23,644 bases of DNA from NCBI GenBank assembly GCA_021779795.1, contig JAJXZZ010000004.1, positions 1 to 23,644 of the forward strand, given 5' to 3'. Shown here one piece after another: positions 16,513-23,644 of the stretch. This DNA comes from Acidobacteriota bacterium (GTDB taxonomy: Bacteria > Acidobacteriota > Vicinamibacteria > Vicinamibacterales > Fen-181). A program made the translations under genes and the position numbers. Each line of letters opens with the position of its first letter. The first letter of the stretch is position 1. Under the pieces are notes generated by a model. That model did not search any database, had not been told where the DNA came from, and was given only the letters and a program-made list of their open reading frames with translations.

Positions 16513-16533
16513 CCTGTTGACGAATTCAACAGG
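16513..16533. promoter_or_regulatory. 21-bp palindromic activator site (candidate UAS)
   Basis: CCTGTTGA-CGAAT-TCAACAGG is a palindrome with perfect 8-base arms. It lies about 150 bases upstream of the start predicted at 16371, and just past the hydrogenase operon's last stop (16546). It has the same core arms and 5-base spacer as the site at 4340-4356, upstream of the other sigma-54-type promoter. Confidence 0.7.
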
Positions 16534-16545
16534 CCCCGGCCGCGA

Positions 16546-16950
16546 TCAACGGCCTGCCGGCGGTCCGCCGCCCTTGATCGAGAGCACGTACGCGGTCAGA
16601 TCGACGAGCGCGTCCTCACCGAGCGCGCGCCACGCCGGCATGGCCGTTCCCGGGAGTCCGTCCCGGATCGATCGATAGACGCGGGCTGGCGTGACCGAGG
16701 CTCTCCAGGCGGCGTTGGTGAAGTCGCGCGGCGGCGTCGAGAAGTCGGAGGCTCGAAGGCCGCGCCCGTTGCCCAGCTGCCCGTGGCACAGGGCGCAATC
16801 GCGCGCGAACAGCGGGCGGCCCGCCTGGACCGACGCGGCGGCCGCCACGCGGGCGTCGAAATTGGGAGGCAGGTCAGTCGGCGCGCCGAGCCGGGCGCAG
16901 GCCGAAGACGTCAGAAGCCAGGCCAGCGGGAGCAGCGCGATTCGTGTCAT
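16546..16950 (-). CDS. Monoheme class I cytochrome c
   Basis: The protein has 134 residues. A signal peptide (MTRIALLPLAWLLTSSAC) ends at Cys18; the -3 residue is Ser, so the lipobox is imperfect and membrane attachment by lipid is possible but not certain. The heme motif CALCH is at 52-56 and the probable axial methionine is Met104 (GTAMPAW), with a final helix LVDLTAYVLSI as in CcoP-type cytochromes. It ends the hydrogenase operon, so it may accept electrons from hydrogen oxidation in the periplasm. Its start lies 77 bases inside the protease gene, in another frame. The signal peptide supports this start, making the overlap real. Confidence 0.85.
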   Translation of the reverse strand: MTRIALLPLAWLLTSSACARLGAPTDLPPNFDARVAAAASVQAGRPLFARDCALCHGQLGNGRGLRASDFSTPPRDFTNAAWRASVTPARVYRSIRDGLPGTAMPAWRALGEDALVDLTAYVLSIKGGGPPAGR

Positions 16951-17443
16951 GGTCGGCTCTCAGCTCGAGGGGGTAGCCGAGGCGGCCGGCCTCGTCGCAC
17001 ACCGCGGCGAGCAGGGCCGGCACGCTGGCCGCGACGCGCGGCGACAGCCCGACGCCCAGCTCGGTCGTCTCGGGCACGGCGCCGAGCAGGACGAGCGTCG
17101 GCGGCACGCGGCCCCGCCAGCGCGCCGCCTCGATCAGGTCCGACACGCCGACCTGGTGCACCGACAGGCGCGCGGCCACCGCGGGGCCGACCTCGTCGCC
17201 GTCGAGGCGGACGAGCGTGCCGGGCGCGGCGTCGGCGGCCACGGCATCGACCAGGATCGCCCGGTCGGCGTCTTCGAGGTAGGGCAGCAGCGCGAGGCCG
17301 AGCGTGCCCCCGTCGAGCACCTTCACGCCCTCGGGGACGACGCGGGTCCCGGCAATCTGCTGCGCGACCAGGGCGCCGAGCCCGTCGTCGCTGCACAGCA
17401 GGTTGCCGAGACCGAGGATCAGCAGGTTCGAACGGCTATCCAC
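16874..17443 (-). CDS. hyaD: [NiFe] hydrogenase maturation endopeptidase (HyaD/HybD family)
   Basis: The protein has 189 residues. It shows the family start LLILGLGNLL..DDGLG, with Asp20 where HybD has its nickel-sensing Glu16, then Asp66 (ILVDAV) and His96 (SVHQVG), completing the metal-binding triad. The enzyme removes the C-terminal tail of the large subunit after nickel insertion; the large subunit here ends with a matching tail. The start overlaps the cytochrome b stop by 8 bases. The last 25 codons overlap the following cytochrome c gene in a different frame. No hypA-F genes are in the window, so they must lie elsewhere. Confidence 0.92.
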   Translation of the reverse strand: MDSRSNLLILGLGNLLCSDDGLGALVAQQIAGTRVVPEGVKVLDGGTLGLALLPYLEDADRAILVDAVAADAAPGTLVRLDGDEVGPAVAARLSVHQVGVSDLIEAARWRGRVPPTLVLLGAVPETTELGVGLSPRVAASVPALLAAVCDEAGRLGYPLELRADHDTNRAAPAGLASDVFGLRPARRAD

Positions 17444-18164
17444 GCACGTCCTTCCGGTCGATGAACCGGTAGCCGGAATACACCAGGTCCTCCCGCGGCA
17501 CGAACTTGTAGCCCGAGAAGATCGACTCCACGGTCGCGTTCGCCTCGACCTGCGACATCAGCACCGCGCTGTAGACGTGGTGGATGGCGAAGCCGATCAG
17601 CGCCCACATGAAGCCGTGGTGCAGCCACCGCGCCTGCGCCAGCCCGCCGAACAGCGGCACCAGGAAGGCGAACCACCGGAGCGGCGACCCGACGTGCGCG
17701 CCGGCCGAGTACATCGCCAGGCCGGTCCCGATCATCGTCAGGTAGATCAGGAAGACGACGGTGTAGGTGAGGCCGGCCAGCGGGTTGTGGCCCACGAAGC
17801 CGGGCGGCTTCCGCAGCCGGAACAGGTAGTAGTTGAGCGTCGGCCAGATCGCCTTCCAGCGCTTCTTGCGCGCGGGGATGAACTTGTCCCACTTCGCGTA
17901 GTTGTTGCCGGCGAACATCCACCAGATCCGGCTCATGACGGCGAGGCCGAACACGATCGCCGCCGAGTAGTGGGCGAGCTTGAACAGGCCCATGAGCGAG
18001 CGCTGCGAGGCCAGGCCGGTCGTGATCGGCCCCGGGTTCGCGATGTAGAGGCCGGTGACCGCGAGAACGGCGATCGATCCGGCGATGAGCCAGTGACACA
18101 TCCGCACGGGCCACTCCCAGACGTAGACCCGCACGGTCTCGGCGAGCGGCTTGTCCTGGATCAT
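17436..18164 (-). CDS. hyaC: Hydrogenase cytochrome b subunit (HyaC-like)
   Basis: The protein has 242 residues with four helices (about 18-42, 60-85, 130-152 and 168-192). Histidines in MCHWL, LAHYS, LHHGF and IHHVYS are the likely ligands for two b hemes, as in HyaC/HupC. It anchors the hydrogenase to the membrane and passes electrons from the small subunit to the quinone pool. The ATG overlaps the large-subunit stop (ATGA). The C-terminal tail (YSGYRFIDRKD) is typical of the family. Confidence 0.92.
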   Translation of the reverse strand: MIQDKPLAETVRVYVWEWPVRMCHWLIAGSIAVLAVTGLYIANPGPITTGLASQRSLMGLFKLAHYSAAIVFGLAVMSRIWWMFAGNNYAKWDKFIPARKKRWKAIWPTLNYYLFRLRKPPGFVGHNPLAGLTYTVVFLIYLTMIGTGLAMYSAGAHVGSPLRWFAFLVPLFGGLAQARWLHHGFMWALIGFAIHHVYSAVLMSQVEANATVESIFSGYKFVPREDLVYSGYRFIDRKDVRG

Positions 18165-19867
18165 GGCACCCTCACGCGGGCGAGCTCGCGCCGGCGCACG
18201 TCGAGGACGTGGACGCCGCAGGCGAGGCAGGGGTCGAACGAGTGGACCGTGCGCAGGATCTCGAGCGGCTTGGTCGGGTCGGCGACGGGCGTGCCGACGA
18301 GCGACGACTCGTACGGCCCGCGCTGGTCGCTGGCGTCGCGGGGGCCGGCGTTCCAGGTGCTCGGGACGACGCACTGGTAGTTGGCGATCGCGCCGTTGCG
18401 GATGTTGACCCAGTGGCCCAGCGCGCCGCGCGGCGCCTCGTGGAAGCCGGCGCCCATGGCCTCGGCCGGCCAGGTGGACGGGTCCCACTTGCTGTTGTCC
18501 TGGATCCGGACGTCGTGGCGCGCCATGTTCTGGGCGAGCTGATCGAGCCAGTCGCCCTGCTTCTCGGTGAGCAGCAGCGTCTCGATCGCGCGCGCCGCCA
18601 CCCGGCCCAGCGTCGAGAAGAGCGCCTCGGGCCCGACGTTCAGCTTCTGGAGGACGAAGCCGACCAGCTCCTTCACGCGCGGCTGCCCCGCGCCGTAGGC
18701 CACCAGCATCCGCGACAGCGGCCCGACCTCCATCGGCAGGCCGGCGTAGCGCGGCGACTTCAGCCAGCTGTACTTCGCCGACGTGTCGAGCCGCTCGTAG
18801 GGCGGCCTGGGGCCCGTGTACTTCGGCCTGGTCTCGCCCTTGAACGGGTGCAGGCCCGCCGTGTCGCCGCCGGAGTACTCGTACCAGGAGTGGCTGACCT
18901 GCTCGGTGATGAGCGACGGGTCGAGTTTCTCCACCTTCGTCAGGTCGCGGTCCCGGATGACGCCGGCCGGCAGGAAGAGCGGCGCGTTGGGGCCGTCGTC
19001 CTCGGGGTACTCGCCGTACACGAGGTAGTTGCCGACGCCGGCCCCGTAGCCCGCCCAGTCCTTGTAGAAGGAGGCGACGGCCAGCACGTCGGGGATGTAG
19101 ACGCGGGCGACGAAATCGTGCGCCTTGTTGAGCAACTCGCGCACCGAGGCCAGCGTGTCGGCGTTGAGCGAGGCCTGCTGGTCGGGATCGACCGGCGTCG
19201 CCATGCCGCCGACGAGGAAGCTCTGGAGGTGCGGGTTCTTGCCGCCGAGGATGGCGTGGACCTTGATGACCTCGCGCTGCCAGTCGAGCGCCTCGAGGTA
19301 GTGCGCGACGGCCATCAGGTTGGCCTCGGGCGGCAGCTTGTAGGCCGGGTGCCCCCAGTAGGCGTTGGCGAACGGCCCCAGCTGGCCGCGATCGACGAAC
19401 GCCTTGAGGCGGTCGCGCACGCCGGCGAAGTACGTCGTGCTCGAGAGCGGCCAGTCCGAGATCGACTCGGCCAGCGAGGCCGTCTTGGCCGGGTCGGCGC
19501 CCAGGGCCGAGACGATGTCCACCCAGTCGAGCGCGTGCAGGTGGTAGAAGTGGATCACGTGGTCCTGCACCGCCTGCATCGCGATGATCAGGTTGCGGAG
19601 CAGCCGCGCGTTCGGGGGCGGCACGGCGCCCACGGCGTTCTCGACGGCGCGGATCGAGGCGATCGCGTGCACCGTCGTGCACACGCCGCAGATCCGCTGG
19701 GTGAACGCCCAGGCGTCGCGCGGGTCGCGCCCCTGCAGGATGATCTCGATGCCGCGGAACATCGTCGAGGACGACCAGGCGTCGGTCACCTTGCCGCCGT
19801 CCACTTCGGCCTCGATCCTGAGGTGCCCTTCGATCCGGGTGACGGGATCAACGACGATGTGCGTCAT
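18161..19867 (-). CDS. hyaB: Group 1 [NiFe] uptake hydrogenase large subunit
   Basis: The protein has 568 residues. The nickel ligands are in RICGVC (Cys60, Cys63) and DPCLACGVH (Cys547, Cys550). Cleavage after His553 by the HyaD-like protease would remove a 15-residue tail (VLDVRRRELARVRVP). The N-terminal VDPVTRIEGHLRIE is the family signature. It has no signal peptide and would be exported bound to the Tat-signal-bearing small subunit. The start overlaps the small-subunit stop as ATGA. The context (small subunit, cytochrome b, protease, cytochrome c) points to periplasmic hydrogen oxidation. The subgroup cannot be fixed without a tree. Confidence 0.96.
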   Translation of the reverse strand: MTHIVVDPVTRIEGHLRIEAEVDGGKVTDAWSSSTMFRGIEIILQGRDPRDAWAFTQRICGVCTTVHAIASIRAVENAVGAVPPPNARLLRNLIIAMQAVQDHVIHFYHLHALDWVDIVSALGADPAKTASLAESISDWPLSSTTYFAGVRDRLKAFVDRGQLGPFANAYWGHPAYKLPPEANLMAVAHYLEALDWQREVIKVHAILGGKNPHLQSFLVGGMATPVDPDQQASLNADTLASVRELLNKAHDFVARVYIPDVLAVASFYKDWAGYGAGVGNYLVYGEYPEDDGPNAPLFLPAGVIRDRDLTKVEKLDPSLITEQVSHSWYEYSGGDTAGLHPFKGETRPKYTGPRPPYERLDTSAKYSWLKSPRYAGLPMEVGPLSRMLVAYGAGQPRVKELVGFVLQKLNVGPEALFSTLGRVAARAIETLLLTEKQGDWLDQLAQNMARHDVRIQDNSKWDPSTWPAEAMGAGFHEAPRGALGHWVNIRNGAIANYQCVVPSTWNAGPRDASDQRGPYESSLVGTPVADPTKPLEILRTVHSFDPCLACGVHVLDVRRRELARVRVP

Positions 19868-20994
19868 AGGGTGGCTCCCTTCTTCGAGTCAGGCGGCTGC
19901 GGCGCGGCGGGTGCGGGCTCGGGCTTCTCGCGGGACCGCTTGAGGAACGAGATCAACCCGTGCGTGGCGAAGGCGGCCGCGACGCCGACCGAGGCGGCGA
20001 CGCCGACGCGATCGACCGTGTAGCCCGGCCCGAGGAACGGCGGGCCCGGCAGGTGGCTGTAGAACGGCGTCATCTTGTCCCAGAAGTCCGGCTCGGCGCA
20101 GCCCAGGCAGGGGTGCCCGCAGCCGATCGGCCAGTTGGTCCCGCTGTTCCAGCGGACGCGCGGGCAGTTCTGCGAGGTGACGGGCCCCTTGCAGCCCATC
20201 TTGTAGAGGCAGTACCCGGCGCGGTGTCCCTCGTCCCCCCAGGCCTCGACGTACTGGCCGGCCTCGTAGTGGCCGCGCCGCTCGCAGTTGTCGTGGATCA
20301 GGTGGCCGTAGGCGAACAGCGGCCGCCCGTACTCGTCGAGCGGCGGCCAGTCCTTGAACGTCAGGTAGTGCACCAGCAGCGCCGTGATGTTCTCGGCGTT
20401 GGCCGGGCAGGCCGGCATGTTGACCAGGTTGCGCAGGCCCGGGATGGCGTCGCGCACGCTCAGCGCGCCGGTGGGGTTGGGCGCGGCCGCGGGCAGGCCG
20501 CCGTACGCGGCGCAGGTGCCCATGGCGATCGTGGCCGCGGCGCCGCCGCACACCTCGCGCGCGATGTCGATCGCCGCCTTGCCGCCGATCGTGCAGTAGG
20601 CCCCGTTCTCGAACGTCGGGATCGATCCTTCGACGACCGCCAGGTAGTGGCCCTTCCTGTCGCCGACCACCTTCTGGAGCGCCTCCTCGGCCTGCGCGCC
20701 GGCGGCGGCCATGATCGTCTCGTGATAGTCCACCGAGAGCACGTCGAGGACGATCTCGGCCACCGTCGGGCGGCCCGCCCTCAGGAACGACTCGGTGTTC
20801 CCGGCGCAGTCCTGGAACTCCAGCCAGACCAGGATCGGCTTCTCGGCCCGCTGGATCGCCTCGGCCACCCTGGCCGACAGCGAGGCCGGCAGGGCGAGCA
20901 TCGAGGTCATCGCGGTGCAGAAGCCCAGGAACTCGCGGCGCGACACGCCCCGCCGCTCCAGCTCGCCGACGAACCAGTTCTCGCGATCGCTCAT
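19864..20994 (-). CDS. hyaA: Group 1 [NiFe] uptake hydrogenase small subunit with altered proximal-cluster motif
   Basis: The protein has 376 residues. The Tat signal is SRREFLGF (18-25). The proximal-cluster ligands are Cys63, Cys161 (GTCAAYGG) and Cys196 (PACPANAEN), but the usual CxxC is CAGN, with Asn66 in place of the second cysteine. The distal cluster has His234, Cys237, Cys262 and Cys268; the medial cluster has Cys277, Cys296 and Cys299, and an extra Cys292 lies beside it (GCGHPCLGC). A C-terminal helix (about 327-350) anchors it. It is first in its operon with AGAGGA before the ATG. The Asn substitution would leave three cysteine ligands plus Asn or another group. Confidence 0.95.
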   Translation of the reverse strand: MSDRENWFVGELERRGVSRREFLGFCTAMTSMLALPASLSARVAEAIQRAEKPILVWLEFQDCAGNTESFLRAGRPTVAEIVLDVLSVDYHETIMAAAGAQAEEALQKVVGDRKGHYLAVVEGSIPTFENGAYCTIGGKAAIDIAREVCGGAAATIAMGTCAAYGGLPAAAPNPTGALSVRDAIPGLRNLVNMPACPANAENITALLVHYLTFKDWPPLDEYGRPLFAYGHLIHDNCERRGHYEAGQYVEAWGDEGHRAGYCLYKMGCKGPVTSQNCPRVRWNSGTNWPIGCGHPCLGCAEPDFWDKMTPFYSHLPGPPFLGPGYTVDRVGVAASVGVAAAFATHGLISFLKRSREKPEPAPAAPQPPDSKKGATL

Positions 20995-21017
20995 AGGTCA
21001 CGTCCTCTGGCGGCGGC

Positions 21018-21081
21018 CGTTCGGGTGAGCGAACGCCCCGCGCATCCGACAGGTTGGCGACCGGCCGGGTGGGACCCGGCC
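21018..21081. other. Two hairpins in the hydrogenase leader
   Basis: CGTTCG-GGTGAG-CGAACG (21018-21035) and GGCCGGGT-GGG-ACCCGGCC (21063-21081) are perfect stems. Both fall in the roughly 147-base leader between the predicted promoter and the hydrogenase start at 20994. They may stabilise the message or help end the upstream ABC operon. Confidence 0.4.
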
Positions 21082-21147
21082 CGAACGAAGAGACGCGCGA
21101 CGACGGTCCTACCGCGCTGACGCTATGGGTTGGGAATCTGGCGCCGG

Positions 21148-21178
21148 ATTATAGCGCATGTCGCCGGCTCGGGCGCAA
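21148..21178 (-). promoter_or_regulatory. Sigma-70-like promoter of the hydrogenase operon
   Basis: On the minus strand TTGCGC (21178-21173), a 19-base spacer and a perfect TATAAT (21153-21148). The spacer is long by two bases, so an activator may assist. No -24/-12 element and no TGTTGA palindrome were found upstream of the hydrogenase, so it seems not to share the sigma-54-type control of its neighbours. Confidence 0.5.
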
Positions 21179-21262
21179 TGGCCTTCGGGAAGACGGGCGG
21201 CCGGGGAGGGCTGGCCGGGGAAACGCGGGAGCGCGGGGCCGGCGGGCGGCTCCGCGGCGGTC

Positions 21263-21966
21263 TCAGTTGGCGGGCTCGGGCGGCCTCGGCGCCGGGGCGT
21301 CGCCGACCAGCCAGCCGTCGCGCACCTGGATCACCCGGTTCCCGTAGGCCGCGTTCCGCTCGGAGTGGGTGACCTGGACGATCGTCGTTCCCTCGCGGTT
21401 CAGCCGCGTGAACAGCTCCATGATCTCCTGGCCCTGCGCCGAGTGGAGGTTGCCGGTCGGCTCGTCGGCGAAGATGACGCGCGGGCCGGCGACGATCGCG
21501 CGGGCGACGGCCACCAGCTGCTGCTGCCCGCCCGACAGCTGGGCGGGGTAGAGGTCCTTCTTGCCGACGATCTGGAACCGGTCGAGCACGTCGCACACGA
21601 TCGACTGCCGCTGGTTCCGCGGGACGTCGCGGTACGACAGCGGCACCTCGAGGTTCTCGTACACCGTCAGGTTGTCGAGCAGGTGGTAGCTCTGGAAGAC
21701 GAACCCCATGTGCTGCTTGTGCAGGGCGGAGCGCGCCTTCTGCCCCAGCCGGTGCACGGCCTCGCCCATGAAGTCGTACTCGCCCGCCCACTCGCCGTCG
21801 AACATCCCGAGGATGTGGAGGATCGTCGACTTGCCCGCGCCCGACGGGCCCATGATCGACACGAACTCGCCCTCGTGGATGTCGAACGTCACGCGGCGCA
21901 GGACGAACGTGCGCCCCGCCCCGTGCGGGTACGACTTCTCGACGTTGCGGAGCGCGATGAGCGGGG

Positions 21967-21970
<4 letters not shown>
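21263..21970 (-). CDS. ABC transporter ATPase (MacB/LolD type), second copy
   Basis: The protein has 235 residues and a GTG start that overlaps the previous stop (GTGA). Walker A is GPSGAGKS (41-48), Q-loop VFQSYHLL (Gln93), signature LSGGQQQ (145-151), Walker B VIFADE (165-170) and switch His202. Two departures from the family: Leu152 replaces the Arg after the signature, and His176 replaces the D-loop Asp (NLHS instead of NLDS). These may lower activity or favour pairing with the neighbouring ATPase as an asymmetric dimer. This type works with FtsX-like permeases and a periplasmic adaptor. No permease gene follows it; the next gene is hydrogenase. Confidence 0.92.
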
Positions 21971-22674
<704 letters not shown>

Positions 22675-22728
22675 CGTGCCTCCAGGAATCGGGGGCCGCG
22701 CCGGTCGCGGCCGTCCCTCTCGTTTCGT

Positions 22729-23644
22729 TCACTTCAAGCGAATCCGGTCGAACGCGTCGTACTGGGACATGTCGGACAGGATCACCTGGTCGCCCTCCTT
22801 CAGCCCCGACTTCACCTCGACCGTGTTGACCGAGGTCTTGCCGATCGTCACCTTGACGCGCGTGCAGTTCACGCCGTCCGGGTCCACCTTGAACAGGCTG
22901 ATGACGCTGTGCTCCTGGCCGTAGGTCGGGCGGCCGACGTAGAGGATGTCGTTCAGCCGCTCCAGCTCGATCGTGCCGTCCACGCTCAGGTCGGGCCGCG
23001 CCCCCTTCGGCAGCGCCCCCTCGAGCGCCACGTCCACCGTGACGGTGCCGTTCTGCACCGCCGGGTCGATGCGCGAGACGCGCCCGGGGATGATCCCGTT
23101 GCGCGTGTCGATGGACGCCGTCTGCCCGATCGTGATGTCCTTGGCCTGCGTCTCGGCGATCTTCAGCTGCGCCTTCAGGTTCGTCTGGTCGGCGACGCGG
23201 GCCAGGTTGGTGCCGGGGCTGACCTGCTGGCCGACCTCCACGGGCACCTGCTGCAGCATCCCGGCCAGGCCCGCCCGGACGTGGAGCTGGTCGACCTGCT
23301 CCTGGCGGAGCGCCACGAGCGCGCGCAGCCGGTCCACCTCGGCCTGCTGCACGGCCAGCCGATCCTTCGACGAGTCGCGCATGGCCGTCAGGCGCTTCTG
23401 CTCGATCCCGTCGCGCTGCCGGAGGTTGTCCGACTTCACCTGCGACAGCTTCGTCGTCAGCACCGACACCAGGCCGTCCTTGGCCAGCTCGGCGTCGGCC
23501 TCGGCCTGCAGCTTCGCCTGCCGGTAGTCGGCCGTCACGGCGCTGGCCGACGCCTCCTGCGCGAGCAGCTCGTTGGCGATGGTGACCTTCAGGTTCGCGT
23601 ATTGCGCCTCGGCCGCCTTGAGCTGCTGCCGCGCCTCGAGCAGC
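22729..23644 (-). CDS. HlyD/MacA-family periplasmic adaptor, partial
   Basis: The last 305 residues are visible; the N-terminus lies beyond base 23644. The frame stays open from 23644, and the internal GTG near 23538 is not the true start. A long coiled-coil hairpin (ARQQLKAAEAQYANLK through VDRLRALVALRQEQVDQL) is followed by a half lipoyl motif (AGLAGMLQQVPVEVGQQVSPGT) and beta-barrel and membrane-proximal domains ending GLKEGDQVILSDMS. This is the layout of RND and MacAB-type adaptors. With the two ATPases downstream it forms an efflux or lipid-export system whose permease probably lies upstream, outside the window. Confidence 0.9.
   Translation of the reverse strand, partial: LLEARQQLKAAEAQYANLKVTIANELLAQEASASAVTADYRQAKLQAEADAELAKDGLVSVLTTKLSQVKSDNLRQRDGIEQKRLTAMRDSSKDRLAVQQAEVDRLRALVALRQEQVDQLHVRAGLAGMLQQVPVEVGQQVSPGTNLARVADQTNLKAQLKIAETQAKDITIGQTASIDTRNGIIPGRVSRIDPAVQNGTVTVDVALEGALPKGARPDLSVDGTIELERLNDILYVGRPTYGQEHSVISLFKVDPDGVNCTRVKVTIGKTSVNTVEVKSGLKEGDQVILSDMSQYDAFDRIRLK

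Noticed and set aside
20995..21262. Sigma-54 control of the hydrogenase operon
   Set aside because: I searched the gap for a TGGC-to-TTGC pair at the right spacing and for the TGTTGA palindrome and found neither; a TATAAT-type promoter is a better fit.

Overview
This is a GC-rich window of about 23.6 kb from a bacterium whose respiratory chain is rich in c-type cytochromes. It is very densely packed: most neighbouring genes overlap by 4-8 bases (ATGA or GTGA junctions). The gene content suggests an anaerobic or facultative soil or sediment bacterium of the Acidobacteriota, Desulfobacterota/Myxococcota, Rokubacteria or NC10 kind. I favour an acidobacterium but cannot prove it from sequence alone. 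The content behind this is a group 1 [NiFe] hydrogenase, HybAB-like proteins, multiheme cytochromes, a sigma-54 activator and a heme-containing sensor kinase. All genes are on the minus strand except two at 8273-10459. No tRNA, rRNA, CRISPR array or transposase was seen.

Region A (1-4150, minus) is a membrane redox operon. Read in transcription order it encodes a 73-aa five-cysteine protein, a 25-aa membrane peptide, a Tat-exported four-cluster ferredoxin (HybA-like), a polytopic NrfD/HybB protein, a membrane-anchored GcvH-like protein, a triheme cytochrome c and a second membrane-anchored GcvH-like protein cut by the window edge. Both GcvH-like proteins lack the lipoyl lysine. A canonical -24/-12 promoter precedes the operon. 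Region B (4399-8022, minus) encodes a sensor kinase with two periplasmic heme motifs, an archaemetzincin protease and an NtrC-type sigma-54 activator.

Region C (8273-10459, plus) holds an SDR-like protein fused to an RsbRD-like helical domain and a small one-segment membrane protein. It ends in a repeat-rich convergent junction.

Region D (10568-16397, minus) is a second sigma-54-type operon. It encodes a nine-heme cytochrome c with a membrane tail, a cytochrome b, an M56/M48-type membrane metallopeptidase, an unknown exported protein, and a NarX-like kinase with a NarL-like regulator. Region E (16546-20994, minus) is an uptake hydrogenase operon: small subunit, large subunit, cytochrome b, maturation protease and a monoheme cytochrome c. 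A sigma-70-like promoter precedes it. Region F (21263-end, minus) encodes two MacB/LolD-type ABC ATPases and the C-terminal part of a HlyD/MacA-type adaptor.

The main regulatory observation is that the sigma-54-type promoters of regions A and D each have an upstream palindrome of the form TGTTGA-N5-TCAAC. The NtrC-type activator of region B is the obvious candidate to bind both. The window would then hold a heme-sensing two-component system controlling two membrane electron-transfer complexes, next to a hydrogenase that could feed electrons to the quinone pool they share. That linkage is inference.
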